Positions 11,462-25,100 are shown, counted from the stretch's first letter. The stretch is 64,000 bases of DNA from Romanomermis culicivorax (GCA_963922205.1 CAWUHX010000359.1:1-64000); one strand, 5' to 3'. Program-made: numbers and translations. The notes: generated from the sequence alone by a model not told the origin.

Positions 11462-12985
11462 CGGTACCGCTGATATTTCTTTTGCATTGAGCTACGGTTT
11501 CGCGGGATAGGTACATGAAATTTTGGGTAAAAAATTATACGCAAAGGCTTTTTGCAAAAAATATTTTGAACACAGTACTGATTTTTATCAATTTTTATTC
11601 TATAGAAATCAGGCTCTAAATTTAGTAAACTATAGTAAGAATTTCTCATGCTCTGTTTCGATCACTTTCGTAGAAAAATTCTAATTCAACCAAAACTTTT
11701 ACTTGCTGATCATAAGCAGATTAGACTCGAATAGTCGAATTTCAATTTATCTACTGCATGGTTAGACAGGACACGTGTTGCATCAAATTATGTTGGCCTC
11801 CAGCCGACTATCAACAATAATGGGGCAGATGTTCCTTCAAGACAAAATTTCTTGCGTAAATCTTTTCTCCAAGGTTATTCGAGTACGATAAGTACATTTG
11901 CATGTTCTTTCCACTAACAATGAAAGCACAATCAATAGCCTTGACCGCGCTTGTGTTCAAAATCTTCTGTTTTCCAGACGTTCAGCTGCTGTTTCCTTTT
12001 GTGATGAGACTGAGGATTTGCAATCTGGCGCGTGCTTCCACTGTGAAAAATGATGCACTTCTTCAGATAATGACAATAAACAGCCAGGTCGTGTGTTATA
12101 ATTAATTACAGGATTATTGTATACTGTTTCCTTTTTGGCCCCAATCTGTTGTAATTGTGTTGCGGTCATCTGGCGGCGGAACTGGTCATTTGGTGTGACG
12201 AGTGACCACCAGGAACTTTTTTCCGATCATTCTTATACATAAAAGAGGTAACGTCTGTGCGGATTCTTTAAAAATTGGAACGACTTTGCGAAACCTGTTC
12301 AAAATTGCCGTCATTTCTACTCCGACGAAATAATGTGTACAGTATTATTTTTGTATAGACTATGGGCAAACTTTTCCACTACAACACACAAAAGTATTTG
12401 CAATTCTCAGGCGTGACCCCTTTTTCTCTTCGTTGTTTCCGCTATATATTCTACGTGCGTACAATTTCCTAGAAAACCCTTTTTTACTGTAGTATTGTGT
12501 AGCAGCAGTAAGTCGTAATGAATGATGAACAGGAACAGGGTACCACATAACCGCGTATTTGCCAACAAGCTTTCCATAGTCTGATAATATAGGATTGTAC
12601 GTGTACCCGTATATTTTTATTTATTATTTACAGGCCATGTTGTGCATGTTGTGCATGGGACGTAAGACCATCCTATTTTTTCTTCATGTTTGTATCTTTT
12701 TTGGAGATTAGTCTGGATTGAAAAAAAATTTCCATGGTCTTCATTAGTTTTTTAAATGCCTCCTGATTCCAAATTTTTTAGAATTAACGCATACCAGATT
12801 CTCTGTAAATTTCCCATTCGATTCTATACTCCTTTTATCTTGAAATGGTCAATGCAACGATTCTATGAAAGTAAGGTAAATACAGAAAAAACTAGTAGCC
12901 TTATTACTGTAACCAAGGAAAAATTTTTTCGTAAGTGAACGGCAAATAGAACAACTGAAAATTTACATCAATAATATGGTTGAGT
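11462..12985. other. Intergenic region with one ambiguous coding-like block
   Basis: 11920-12170 is GC-richer and open on both strands: plus from ATG 11920 (MKAQSIALTALVFKIFCFP, possibly a signal sequence) and minus 12169-11957 (70 codons). Open frames on both strands and no decisive splice pair prevent a call. The remainder is AT-rich without features. Confidence 0.25.
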
Positions 12986-13090
12986 GGTCAATATTTCTCG
13001 AAGCACTCAGGTGCCGAAACATTTCCGTCCAAATCAGCAGCGGATAAGTATGGTGATTTTGGCCCATCTTATTCTCATGAAGAAATTTAG
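12986..13090 (+). CDS. Candidate terminal exon, unknown protein (low confidence)
   Basis: One frame reads GQYFSKHSGAETFPSK then SAADKYGDFGPSYSHEEI and stops at 13088-13090. It has a polar, protein-like composition unlike the AT-rich surroundings. No convincing acceptor precedes it and R2 repeat sequence follows directly, so it may be chance. Confidence 0.2.
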   Translation, partial: GQYFSKHSGAETFPSKSAADKYGDFGPSYSHEEI

Positions 13091-13803
13091 CATTTTGCAC
13101 CGTAAAAAGTTTTCCACCAAGTACAAATTGTGTACCGAATGGAATTTAGCTTTTTGGTTTTCGTTGCGTCTATCATTTCAAAATAAATGGGCTAGAAAAT
13201 TACTAATCATTACGCCTGCATTGATGTCTGAGTCTTTAGATGAACCGTGAAAGAATCTATGATCTGTTATCTAAAAGTAAATTTGTAGCGTTTTTAAAAA
13301 GTTTTACAAGTCTTACTTCATAATGATGAGGTATGAAATACTCAAAATAGTATGCTCACAGATTCAGTGCTTGATCTACATATATTAACACAGAAAATTT
13401 CTCCAAAATTTTCGTTATATATCAAACGAGCCTAACATCAAATTTCTACCGCTTCTGAAAAATGAGTCGATATATTCATGTGTCGCCCTGAACTCTTTTC
13501 GATACACATTCTTGGGTCTGTCAAGTTCTCAAAAGTGGAAATTTTTAGCATGCTATGGATACCTAAGCGAAACATTAAATTGTTCTCTCATCTTCTTTGA
13601 TACCACCAAAGTGATATCTCAAAAGTATGAGAAAGTCATCCATGATTGGTTACATAATTTACTACGCAATGCAGGTAGTACGTGAATTCCAAAAAAACAT
13701 ACGGTGGTACATGGATAAGGATTTCACACAAGACTACAATGCATCCATAAATCGTCAAGTTTCTCCATTGTTTTTATAAATCAAAATTTCAATAGTTTGT
13801 GTA

Positions 13804-14033
13804 TAGTCTTTTATGAATGCCTGTAAATTGGAAAATGAAAAAAATTAGCACTGCCATCGAAATAGTTTCCATAAAGCTTTTACTACAAAAAATTTTTTAT
13901 TGAAAATTTGTTAAAAATTATTAATTCGTCGTTATCCAATTTTCAGTCTCATGCGATATAAAATCATAAAAGTAGGAAATGGTACTTGCTTCCCACTGTA
14001 ATTATTCAAAAGCATTTCAAGCAAATCAGACTA
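13804..14033 (-). mobile_element. MITE family D, diverged copy
   Basis: Ends TAGTCTTTTATGAATGCC ... CAAATCAGACTA, preceded by TA. Internal matches with the family include AATGGTACTTGCTTCCCAC. The copy is old and one flank has lost the TA. Confidence 0.6.
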
Positions 14034-15004
14034 CACCTATTAAACTAAATCTGACTACGTAGTAAGTAGCCCAAAAAGAAAATGTCAGGTCCGAACGTAG
14101 ATGTAAGCACACTGAACGCTTAGAAAAATACTTTTAGCGCTTAAAATCATGTTCGAAATCACCTTATAGTTTTGCAAATATGTATCCTTTTGGATCACAA
14201 TTTCATCAAAACATCTCTTCCCAGGCTGGTCTGTCACTTCTTTCATCATTTCACATTCTTCTGAATCATATTTTATTTGTGCGTCTATTAATCTTGACTT
14301 GGTTTTCGATCTTTGTTGCTTCTACGTGCGTAAGAAATTAGATTATATGAATTAATACGTCCGTCGGTTCATTGGACTTGAATTGAATTTATTGTTGGAC
14401 AAAAAAGTCGTAATTCTCGTTTTTTCTCGCCAAGTAATTTTTGGTCAAATATAACCAAGCGATGAAAGTCGAGGAAATTTTCTTTCGGTACGAGATTGTT
14501 CGCAAAACTTTGGCGACATAGTTAAATAGTTCATGATGATTAAAAAAATGAAGTCTACGTTCAATGCCTTGTGCGATTATTAGTCTATTTTTGTACTACT
14601 CCGAAACTGATATGTTCATATTAGAATTTTTTTCGTTGATGATTTTTTCAAAAAACGGCTGCGCCTAAAACGCTGCACTACACGCGACGCAAGACATTGG
14701 TGGTTCCGGATTTTAGCATCCAATGTCAAAATTGCTCTCATAATCTACCTGTTAGAAGTCAATCTGTGTCTGTGAGATAGAGACTGATCGTAAGTATCTG
14801 AAATGAAACTGCAACTTTTCACGACTTTTCATGTTCTTCGGCACATCCCAAGATAGTCGAGAAGTGTCCTAAGAAGTATAGGTGAAGTCTGCATTGGAAA
14901 AAACACCTAGTAAGATCGTCATCTATCTACAGACTGTTTTTCGTGGTTCCTATAATAAGAAGACCTGTTAAACAATATGTCTCACTGAATTTCAATGAAA
15001 ATTA

Positions 15005-15232
15005 TAGTCGGTTTTTATAAAAGCTTGTAAATCGAAAAACGACTAGAATTAACACTGTCGTCAAAATCGTTTACGGAAGGCACTTTCTTTTCCTGAAAAA
15101 GTTGTTAGTTGAGTATGCTCAAACATTTTTAGCCCCATATGTGACATATGGTTTAGCAGAAAATCGTAAAAATATGAACTACTACTTGCTTTCCACATGT
15201 GAACATCTACAAATTTCAAGAAAAACGCACTA
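15005..15232 (-). mobile_element. MITE family D copy, 228 bp
   Basis: Starts TAGTCGGTTTTTATAAAAGC and ends AAAACGCACTA, with TA on both sides. The interior matches family D read in reverse (ACTACTTGCTTTCCAC). The 66-codon open frame across its right part is repeat-derived. Confidence 0.7.
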
Positions 15233-15593
15233 TAGTGAACCTACTCATTTAACCTTGAAAATTTTTTGTGTAAAAGAATTTTACATAAAAAACCACGTCT
15301 AGTCAATATGGAAGACAGCATTGATTTTTGTGATTTTTCGATTTATAAGAATTTTGTTAAAAAAATTATTTGTATTCATTTAGATTCAATCAATTGTTTA
15401 TTCATTGACAATCATAGGGGGAATTTGAAAAAGCCTACAAATCTTACTTTAAGAAATTGTAGTTTCACTCCTAATAATGAAAATAAAGAACTGCGATGAA
15501 AATAAGTGATTTGGTGCTTACTCCATTCTGTACTCGAAGATGTTATATTATTTTTACAGTTTAGTAGGATAAATTACCAACAGTTGATTACAG

Positions 15594-15773
15594 CCCAACG
15601 GTTACTATGACTATATCCACGAAGTTTTAGTAAAAACTTATAGCAAACGCTATGTTACTGCAGGATTTTTACGCGAGCCATTTTTCCGACCCCCGTGTCC
15701 AATTCATAATTATAGTGATTTTTCGGTTGCAGATCGCGTTGAAGATCGAAATCGTTTGGTTTCTCCTTTGTGA
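15594..15773 (+). CDS. Candidate terminal exon, unknown protein
   Basis: After the acceptor TTGATTACAG| at 15593 a frame stays open for 59 codons to TGA at 15771-15773. The peptide begins PNGYYDYIHEVLVKTYSKR and later reads REPFFRPPCPIHNYSD and DRVEDRNRLVSPL, a balanced composition unlike chance translation of this AT-rich region. Upstream exons were not found, so the product is unknown. The overlapping longer plus frame (15652-16050) is hydrophobic and less protein-like. Confidence 0.35.
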   Translation, partial: PNGYYDYIHEVLVKTYSKRYVTAGFLREPFFRPPCPIHNYSDFSVADRVEDRNRLVSPL

Positions 15774-16777
15774 TCGATACTTCCTATACAAAGTAGTTTG
15801 TAAATCGAGTCCAAATCTTTCCCGAAAAGCACACCTAGTGCTACTTTTATTGTTCTCGGAAAACGAAAATAGGATCACATTTCTCTTGAATTACCAGTCG
15901 CACGAACACAACAACCATGATGTGTGCGTACCCAAGCAATTCCCCCGAGTGAATGTGTTTATGTGTACTTTCATTTCAATGCAATCTTCTCAAATTCAAA
16001 AGGGGAGCTTTATTGTGGTTGCGTGTATTGTTGGCTTTTTAGCTTATTGACCAGCCCGACAGTCTATTTTAATGGTCAACTGGAAGTACAAAGGCCTTCC
16101 TGAATGGTAACTACGAATCCTATCATTTATATTTGGCTAGCTCCGTGGAAAACTCGAGTAAAAATTTTGAGATGATATGAAGTCAAGATTCACATTTTTT
16201 CCTGGTAGCTTCCGCTTCAAATATCAGTAGATTGATTATCAATCGATAAATCTCGCTTTGCTATGTTCAAAACCTCAATCGAATTTTCACTTTTGATGAA
16301 GTTACAGAGATACAACATTTGATATTTATTGTACTGCTTTCCACGAAATGTGGTTAAATTTCAGTCTCTTAAATAAGTGACACCTTCAACATTCTTATAT
16401 CAGCTTTGACTCGAATTTTTCTATTGAACAATAAAATTGGAATTTACAGAACGTTTTTTTCGGGTCGCATTCATAAACTCTCCTTTCTAAAGAAATGTTG
16501 TGATGAAATCAACCAACCTAACATTCGCAGATGATACTTTTGCTAAGCATCCTTAGCAAATTGTTCATTAAGCTAAAAACCCTTCAGGATTGAAGTGTCA
16601 TTTAGCTGACCATTTCTAGTCTTTTTCTACGCTTTAGTTCATTGTTCACATCGTCTAGGCAAGTACGATTCATTAGCATAAATTAAAAACCGTCCCAGAG
16701 GAGAAAAGTGGTCGACCATCATGTCCATATATAATTAGAAACGAGAAACGTAATTATTAATTATCCTAACGACCGAT
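15774..16777. other. Upstream region of the 16778 gene
   Basis: AT-rich with no gene or repeat that can be supported. It presumably contains the promoter of the 16778 gene, but no TATA box or trans-splice site can be assigned confidently. Confidence 0.3.
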
Positions 16778-18742
16778 ATGGGTACGACGATTAACAGCAA
16801 CGTTCCGACCATTGATCGGCGGATAGACAGTGTTAATGGTTCCCGCAATTTCTCGACCATTTCGTCAACCGCCACTAATTTATCATCAGTAGGTTATAGA
16901 CCAACGTCATTCTATGACTTTGTGTACTTGGCTAGATTTATCTTTCTTGTTTGTTTTTGTTTTGTATCTGGTTTATTATGTGTTCTATTTTACTTTTCAT
17001 ATTTGTTCTTAGAATCGAAGAAATACTAGAAGACTTATTTTTTGTTCAGCTTTTCTCTATGAATTTTTCCTTTGATATTTACCTGTTTCAGTTTGTTTTT
17101 TCTCTTTCTGACATTTTTTGTTTATCCCGATCATGTAGGCTTCATCTTTGTTTTTTTGTTTCTGTTTTGGTTCACGAATATTTGTTGATTTCCGTATTAT
17201 TATTATTTTATTTCTTGCTAATGTTTTATTCCTTTCGTTCACCTATTTTCTTTGATTCGTTTTTTTGAATCGTTCGTTTCTTCTAACTTTGTCAAACGCA
17301 TTTTTTTAATTCCTTATTTTTTTGTTTTTTGTATTTATCTCTATGCACTGTTCATAATTGCAATCTCAAGTTACCTTATTTCCCTATGTTAATCTTTATA
17401 TTTTTCCTCTCGATTTTCGAATTGTCGGTTCTTTTTGACTCGTTTTTTCTTCTTTTTAGATTATTTTCCTTTTCCCTTTTTGTTGCAGCTCTCTTGCTTT
17501 TCCTCTTCGTCAGCCGTTGTTTTTTCGGCTTTATACCTTACTTTCCATATTTTGAATTTGCATTATATTTCGTTTTTGTCCCACTTGGATTTTGTTCATT
17601 TGTTCGGTCATTAATTCTGTCTCGTTGTGCACAATTTATGTTTTACTTATTCTGTCTTTTTCTGTATTGCGTCGTTTTTCTTTATTTGCCAGTTTCTGTA
17701 GGTTTATTCATTTTTGCATGTTATTTGTTCTCTCTTTGTTGTTATTTTTTCAATCGTCATTTTTTGTGTTTTCCTCTTTGTTTGGCTATTTTCTTTCTTT
17801 ATTTTTGTTTTATTTGTTTCTATCCTTTTTATTTTTATTTTTCCAAATTTTTATTTTCGCTACTTAGTTCTTCGTCATGTTTACTTTGAAAAAAATTATT
17901 CATTTCAGAGTAGCAACGATTATCGTACTATTGATTCCAATAACATGCCTAAATTCCATGCCCACGACCACCATTCGACCGTAAATTCAACGATCATGGC
18001 CGAATCTTCTGGGCCCATTCCCAGCCGCCTGCGGCGTCGCCAGCGGATCAGTATTTTGAAAAAATTACGCGAGAAATTGGCTAACAACAATAGCGAAGAT
18101 TTTTCGTCGTCGTCTACTCCGCCGTCTTTCGTGGCCGCCGGATCTTCGGCCTCCGATTTGTCGCCAACGACTCAAAACTGCAGTCGTCGAGCTAGAAATA
18201 AAAACGTCCTGAAAATCGGTGTCAACGGTCACCAACAACCACCGCCGCCGAGCACCGTTTCCAGCGGTAGCCGATCGTCCACGATGAGGAGTTGGCGTTT
18301 GGTCGACGAATTTTTTCGCGGCGCGGGAAGTAGAGGTCGATCGAGCGGCGCGGCCGGAACCGCGGCCGGGGTAGCCAGTCAACAAGGTACGATGAGTAGT
18401 TGCAGGAGTATTTTCAGCAATAAGACGATCATCTACGACGATAAATCGTTGGAAATCTTCAAGCCCGCTTTTTGCACTATAGTCAACGTAGATTCGTCAA
18501 CTGAGCAACAACAATCGACGACTATTGGTGATCAGGAAACGGGTAAAAAATCTGTATTACACTATACCAAACCTGCTCTAATTAGTTCTGGAAGATTCTG
18601 GAGTTGGATATCGAATAAAAATAAATTGAAAAGCCCGGCAAAAAATGAACGACGAAATAAGTCCAAAAAAGTGAAATTGAATATAGTCGAAAAACCGCAA
18701 TATACTCAATGGAATAAAGAGACACTGTTGAAAAAATTTTAA
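16778..18742 (+). CDS. Uncharacterised Ser/Arg-rich protein, 2 exons, ~314 aa
   Basis: Exon 1 is 16778-16888 (starts MGTTINSNVPTIDRR; donor TCATCA|GTAGGT, phase 0). Exon 2 is 17909-18742 (acceptor CATTTCAG|AGTAGC, phase 0; TAA at 18740). The ~1 kb intron is extremely T-rich on this strand, and the long hydrophobic open frames inside it (17329-17889, 17592-17867) are an artefact of that. The protein is polar: a basic stretch (PSRLRRRQRISILKKLREKL), Ser/Pro-rich linkers, a Gly/Arg/Ala segment, and a lysine-rich C-terminus ending NKETLLKKF. No transmembrane helix or catalytic domain is visible and I do not recognise the family. The next gene starts ~400 bp downstream on the same strand, further than typical nematode operon spacing. 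Confidence 0.65.
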
Positions 18743-19142
18743 TACAGAAAATAATAGCTGATCAAAACAAACTCAGATAATATAAAAGAACAGAGCACAT
18801 GAACAAAGCGAAAAAGTAAAAAAGAACAAAAACGTAGAGTAAAACAAGAGAGGTAAAAAAGGCAACGGAAAGAAATGAAAGTTGGTGAAGAAACAAAACA
18901 CATTTATTAATAATATAACGGAAAAAACTAACTCAACAAATAAATTGATAATAAAAGAAAGTGGCAGAAAAACAGAAAAATAAAGATACATAAAAAATAA
19001 AAAGTGGATATACAAAACCCAGGAATGGAAGTGAGAATGAAGAATAACGGGGAATAGAAGAAACAGCAGAGAAAAGTCAAAAACTTAAATAAAGAGTAAA
19101 AATGTGAGGCCGAAAAAATGTCATAGCCGTTTTGTCGTAGCC
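18743..19142. other. Purine-rich intergenic spacer
   Basis: About 400 bp, strongly A/G-rich on the plus strand, between two co-oriented genes. AATAAA-like signals occur (for example near 18936 and 19087), suitable for 3' end formation of the upstream gene. No other feature. Confidence 0.4.
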
Positions 19143-22100
19143 ATGTCACGTGACCTCTCTCTTTCTTTAGACCAAACTTCGAATGCACAATCAGTCGCGG
19201 ATTGCATTCGTGCGTCGTCAAACGCCGAATCACTCCCGTATAATGCCGACGCTGGCCAACCGCCACAGTCATCCGTTCAGCTGGTCGGATGGCGTTTGAG
19301 ACAGGATTTGGTCAACGACGACGAATGTCCGGAGCAAAATCGATCGACAATGAACGACACTGCACAAACATCGGTCGATGAGGCTTTAAATGGACGAACG
19401 TCGCTTTTGGCACCAGAAGATTTACCCCAAATATTCGCCAACGGTTGGCCCTTGCCTCCTGTTATACCGAATTCTATGATCAATTTGAATGAATCATACG
19501 ATGATCCAAAAGGTAGATTTTCTTTTCTTTTCTTTTCTTTTCTTTTCTTTTCTTTTCTTTTCTTTTCTTTTCTTTTCTTTTCTTTTCTTTTCTTTTCTTT
19601 TCTTTTCTTTTCTTTTCTTTTCTTTTCTTTTCTTTTCTTTTCTTTTCTTTTCTTTTCTTTTCTTTTCTTTTCTTTTCTTTTCTTTTCTTTTCTTTTCTTT
19701 TCTTTTCTTTTCTTTTCTTTTCTTTTCTTTTCTTTTCTTTTCTTTTCTTTTCTTTTCTTTTCTTTTCTTTTCTTTTCTTTTCTTTTCTTTTCTTTTCTTT
19801 TCTTTTCTTTTCTTTTCTTTTCTTTTCTTTTCTTTTCTTTTCTTTTCTTTTCTTTTCTTTTCTTTTCTTTTCTTTTCTTTTCTTTTCTTTTCTTTTCTTT
19901 TCTTTTCTTTTCTTTTCTTTTCTTTTCTTTTCTTTTCTTTTCTTTTCTTTTCTTTTCTTTTCTTTTCTTTTCTTTTCTTTTCTTTTCTTTTCTTTTCTTT
20001 TCTTTTCTTTTCTTTTCTTTTCTTTTCTTTTCTTTTCTTTTCTTTTCTTTTCTTTTCTTTTCTTTTCTTTTCTTTTCTTTTCTTTTCTTTTCTTTTCTTT
20101 TCTTTTCTTTTCTTTTCTTTTCTTTTCTTTTCTTTTCTTTTCTTTTCTTTTCTTTTCTTTTCTTTTCTTTTCTTTTCTTTTCTTTTCTTTTCTTTTCTTT
20201 TCTTTTCTTTTCTTTTCTTTTCTTTTCTTTTCTTTTCTTTTCTTTTCTTTTCTTTTCTTTTCTTTTCTTTCATCACAGCACAGCTCGTGACTTTTTTACT
20301 TTTTTAGAATGCTGCTGCACGGGCTACATTTCTCATTCGTTCATGATACGAATTTTCATTGCGGTCATTAGTTTAATCGGCTTATCGTGCGTCATAGTCG
20401 GTACGATTCTAGGAGCTTTGACCGTTTCTGGTAGTACCAGGCTCACCCTCTGTTTATTGATGATCGGTAAGTATGAGCCAATATCTAAGCTTTTCTTTTT
20501 CCATTGCATCTAATTTTTATTTACTTGCTCATACGTACATTCTAAATAAGCCTCGAATTAATATATGTTAATATACTGTAATCCATGCAGGATAAAGTAC
20601 ACGCTTGAGACATTTCATTTTAATTAAAATCGGTACGCCATATTCTCAATCGGAATAATTTTCTTATTTTAACGAGCAAGTTTAGTATAGTAAGAAATAA
20701 AGTTGCATGAATTATAGAGTTAACGTATAAATATAACATGGGGAAAGGGTACGTAAATTGTATTTCCAATCCGGTGCCTGAAGACTTATAGCTCACAGAT
20801 TCCTACAAAATTTACAGTAATTATTGATATATTCTGGACGTGCAGTATGATCTTGATTAAAAATGTACAAGCAAAGTTTTCATTTTTTCTTTTTATACAC
20901 TTCAACTGAAAATTTCATCCAATAACTGATAAAAAAACAAATATTTTTCGGCAGTTTCCGTTGTATGAAGGACTTGCTGGCCTATAATTTGTTACTAAAG
21001 TCGACTAAATTACAAATGATCCCTGGTGATGACAGACGTGAATGACAAAATAACAACACTCATTAGGTAGCACAAAGTAAAATTTTTCGTTAGTCGCTAC
21101 GGTCAATGGGTGAAAATAAGATGAACGATGCAGATCTTTTTATTTGTATCAGTATCGTTTCACGTTACCTAGATTCGAAAAAAATGGACTATAGTTAAAA
21201 AGTTTGATAATTGAATAAATCCGAGCTTCCGCTATAACCCACTAACTTTTCTTCGGCGCTTAACAGCATATAGCGTGTATAAAAACCCTTAACGCATTGA
21301 ACACATTTTCAAACTACCAGTTTTATAGAGCTGTGGAAAATTTGTTTCAGTCATTGGAAGTATGCAGTACAATAATTTTCCACTCATTTCGCAGGAGTTG
21401 GAGTCGTGCTTATAATAGTTAGCGGTATAGCTTGGCGCCTCACTTCTTTGGATCCTCGCGTTTCCTTGTCTTGTTGGAGTATACTAGGTCTACGAACGTT
21501 TGGGAGGGACCAGTCGTTCTACCCGGACAATAGGCAATCGTCCGCGTGCTACAGGATGCGCAATGGGCGTCGTGGAGCACCATACTTCTCCAGTAAGTGG
21601 ATTATGTCAGCAAGCTTGGTTTAATCATGGCAGGATCCATATCCTGTGGGAATGGGGAAAATTCCGGTTTTTGCAGAAATTCTGCCATTGGCTTCTGCTC
21701 CAAAAACTTTCGTCCTGTTTATGTATGCAGGTAAATAATAATCAGCATCAGTCTGGATCAGCAGCCAGCACATATTCCCTCGCTTTAATTTTGACCACTT
21801 TCAAAAATTTTTTTTTCTAGACTTACCGTCGGAATTTATTTGGCGACCGCCGCCGCCAACCTACCAAGCTTCCGTTCAAGAAGTTAGACTGCAAAAGTAT
21901 AGGGATAAAAACTGAAAATTAGGAAACTTTTGAAAAAGCTTATTTTGTAGTATCATACAAGCCCGAATGCAAAATGCAATGATCTCGGCCGCCACGACGT
22001 CAGCAGCTTCGCTAGACAGCGTGCCACCGCCGACCTATAGGGTGGACCACTGTGCCGTCCAGGATACGCCCCAGCGGTCTTCGTTGATGGAATTCGTTAA

Positions 22101-25100
22101 TCGTTCATCGAGGCCTCCAAGCTACAGGTGCGAGTAAAAAATGTGGATTATATCTGTATAATCCAATTTTTAATAAATAAGACTCGGAAAGCGAGAGGAT
22201 GCTCAGGCTGAAAAATGCAACATACGTTCGCACGTCTCAGGGACCATTTTGCTCAAATCGACCTTAGGGAATAGCCTAAGAACTTGAGAAAAAATGTCCA
22301 CGTGCACAGCAGGTTTTCCATCTTCAAAACCTTTCCTCTGCACCTTCAGTCTCATTTTAAAATAAATGGACTGTAAAGTATTGGGACAGACTTTGCTCAT
22401 TACATAGGCCAAAATGTGAGTCTTTTTCCGCTGTAATCATACAAAACTAGAGCAGGTTAGTTATAATAACAGAATTCCAAGTAACATAAGGGTTAATGAG
22501 CTCCAAAGCTTTTATACAATGGTTGTAATTATTTTTAAATTTCATATTTGTAGCGGTCAATAGCTGCTGATCTACATCAATTTACAACAGATTATTTTCA
22601 TGTGTCAATTCGTGTTATTCCCTGCAAGTAATCATCAAGATCCGATTTTCAGCATATTATACTGTTGAACGGCTTCGATCTTCCGACAATAGGATTTGCT
22701 CTCTATCGCATTCAGCTTTTATGCCAACAGTTTAATTGCATTGATCAGCAAACATTTGATTTTGAAAATTTTTCGAAACTGTAATTTTTCCTAAAATTGC
22801 TCAAAACAACGGTTGAAGGATGAAAAAACGTCGGCCATGTTTTTTCCCTAAATCTCTGGCAAGTTTTATTTGAATGAAAAGTTTGCAAAAAAATTGTGCG
22901 GAATCAAATGTTATAAAACAAAAATGTTAAACATAAACTTTGTCAAAAGTTGACCTAATTTAACAACACTTTCCAATCAGAAATCGCAAATTTTTACCAT
23001 TGTCGAAGTGCTGGCACGAACTTCTCCTTTTTCAGCAGTCGCACATTTGAAAGATTGAACGCTACAACTTTGTCCAGTGAACAACATCCAGGAATCACTG
23101 CTTTACCGCAGGAAGAAAATCCAGCACCCAGTAGAAACCCGGACTTTAGTGCTGGTCACGGTCAAACGACAGAAATGAGGTAAACCTTCATGAAAATTTT
23201 TATTTTGGTAAGCTAGTCAAGATCCCCGATCATCTATAGAAAATTCGTTTCACCATATCCGCAAATATTTTATTCTGAGCTGAATGACTTTTCGGAAAAA
23301 TTTGAATTTTATGATGGTGGAATGATGCATAGGACGATATTTTCCCCACCTAGCCCATCAAATTCGAACCGAAATTCTACGGCTGACAATCCATCGTGTT
23401 CGAGTCATCATCTAAATTCTTCCGACGACGATAAACAGTCTTTATTGCGCAATGACCATTTGGCCAAATGTGTCAACGAAAATATCCCATCTTCGTCAGA
23501 TAATCAGGTTCAGATTAGTCAACAACAACACTCTGACGATTCCGTTTCCGTCATCGATTGTTCAACGGCCGTGCCCGTTATTGTCAGCAGTGGTGAAAAT
23601 GTGGTGGCAGGTAAACGTGACTTTTCCGACTATTCACAGTGATGGCTCAAATTGACTGATCTATCAAGCTCTTTTTACTATAGTTTTCCGTACCAAAATT
23701 TTGTACAACAGTAATAACGGAGTAGCACTCATTTCAGTACACTTTTTTTAGCATGACGTCTTTAGCCACATAGCTAAAATGGGCAAACAAATTTAGTCGT
23801 AGGCCAAAATTTATATTTTTTATTTTAAAATTTCGGAAAAAGTACTCAGATTTTTCAGCCAATCGTCTAAATCGTTAAAAAAAATTTAGCCGAACCAAAA
23901 AATTTCAACCAATAGGTCATTTGGCTAAAAAACTGTTTCAGTATACAATTTTTTGAGCAAGTTTTAGTAACAATCTTCGCAAATTCAGTGGAATGGGATA
24001 CCATTGACGATTCCAAGCTCATTAGTGTAAAAATGCTTCAAATAGTTCAAAACTCAGTGGACTCGAATCACTCATCGAATTATTCTACTGATGCAGGCGA
24101 AAGAATTGAGAAATTATAGAATTTTCAAAACTCGTCAGAAAATTGTTTCATTTCTGATGTTGATTTCATTGTTCAAAATTATTTTTAAAATCCAGAGTTT
24201 CTCTTCAATCTTAGCCGAACAGGTCGTAAATTTACGAAATTTGTCACTAAGAATCAATCATACCCGAACCGATTATGCACCAGCCTTGTAATAAAAACAT
24301 TTTCGCTAATCATTAGGATATTTTCAATAGTGCAAATCTGTTCAATTTCGGATCGAAATAGGATGGTCAAATTTCGGGCTTCTCAGTCAGTAATTACTAC
24401 CGTATGGAGCACTGATCATAAATCACAATTACCACTTCAGCGTGTAAAAAAACTAATGTTTAGGCGCATCTTGCCTTTCGGAACATCTCCAATTCGACGG
24501 GACGCCACGCCATCTGACTCCAGAAATGGCCAACGGACCACGTCCGCCGCTGTTCATGTTGCCACCGTTCTTGCCTATGCCGCACCCTACCGATTATTTC
24601 CCGTTCAGACACCAAATGGCCCATTTTAGGCCTTTCGGTCGACCTTTGGGCGATGGTGGTGGCCGCTCTCGTTTGCGACAGTTGCCGGCGCACATGCAGC
24701 GAGGGTAAGCTGATCCTAATCTTTGATCGAGTGGTACATTTTTTGATTGGGGCACTACTCCTTTGTGTGTCTTGAAATTGATTTAGAGCTCGACGTACCG
24801 AGCTAGCTAACTTATTTGAACCATAATCATGTTCAGGAGGATGGTCAGCTTCTAACAGTTCTGCATAAAGTCAGAACGTTCTAAAAAAGAGAATGTGAGG
24901 ATCTTTCGGTTACTGTAGTATGACTACCTTTTTGACTTACTCTCACTTGTTATTCATAATTTATGAACTGTCCTCCGACGTGAGATTTTTCAGGTGGCCC
25001 GCGATGCACTTCTCAAATCCGCCGGGATCACCGTCGACGGACGACGGCCTCCTATTCCCGTTACGCAATCTACCACCCAGGGTGAACGTCATCCGTCAGT

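Larger units (their letters stand above)
13091..15593. other. Intergenic region with MITEs and ambiguous coding-like blocks
   Basis: R2 repeat material lies at 13091-13250. 13393-13671 is open for ~92 codons after ACACAG| and ends at GCAG|GTAGTA; 14617-14770 is GC-richer and open in two plus frames and one minus frame (one plus frame, KKRLRLKRC...RHWWFRILASNVK, ends in a hydrophobic run). None can be linked by phase to a neighbour, so no gene is called. MITE D copies at 13804 and 15005 are listed separately. Confidence 0.3.

Noticed and set aside
17329-17889. 186-codon hydrophobic membrane protein
   Set aside because: Translation of a T-rich intron; Phe/Leu/Ser-rich composition follows from base composition and splice sites at both ends fit an intron.
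19489-20307. Long FLFFS-repeat and KKRKE-repeat proteins
   Set aside because: They are translations of the TTTTC microsatellite, which has no stop in any frame; the array lies in an intron bounded by good splice sites.
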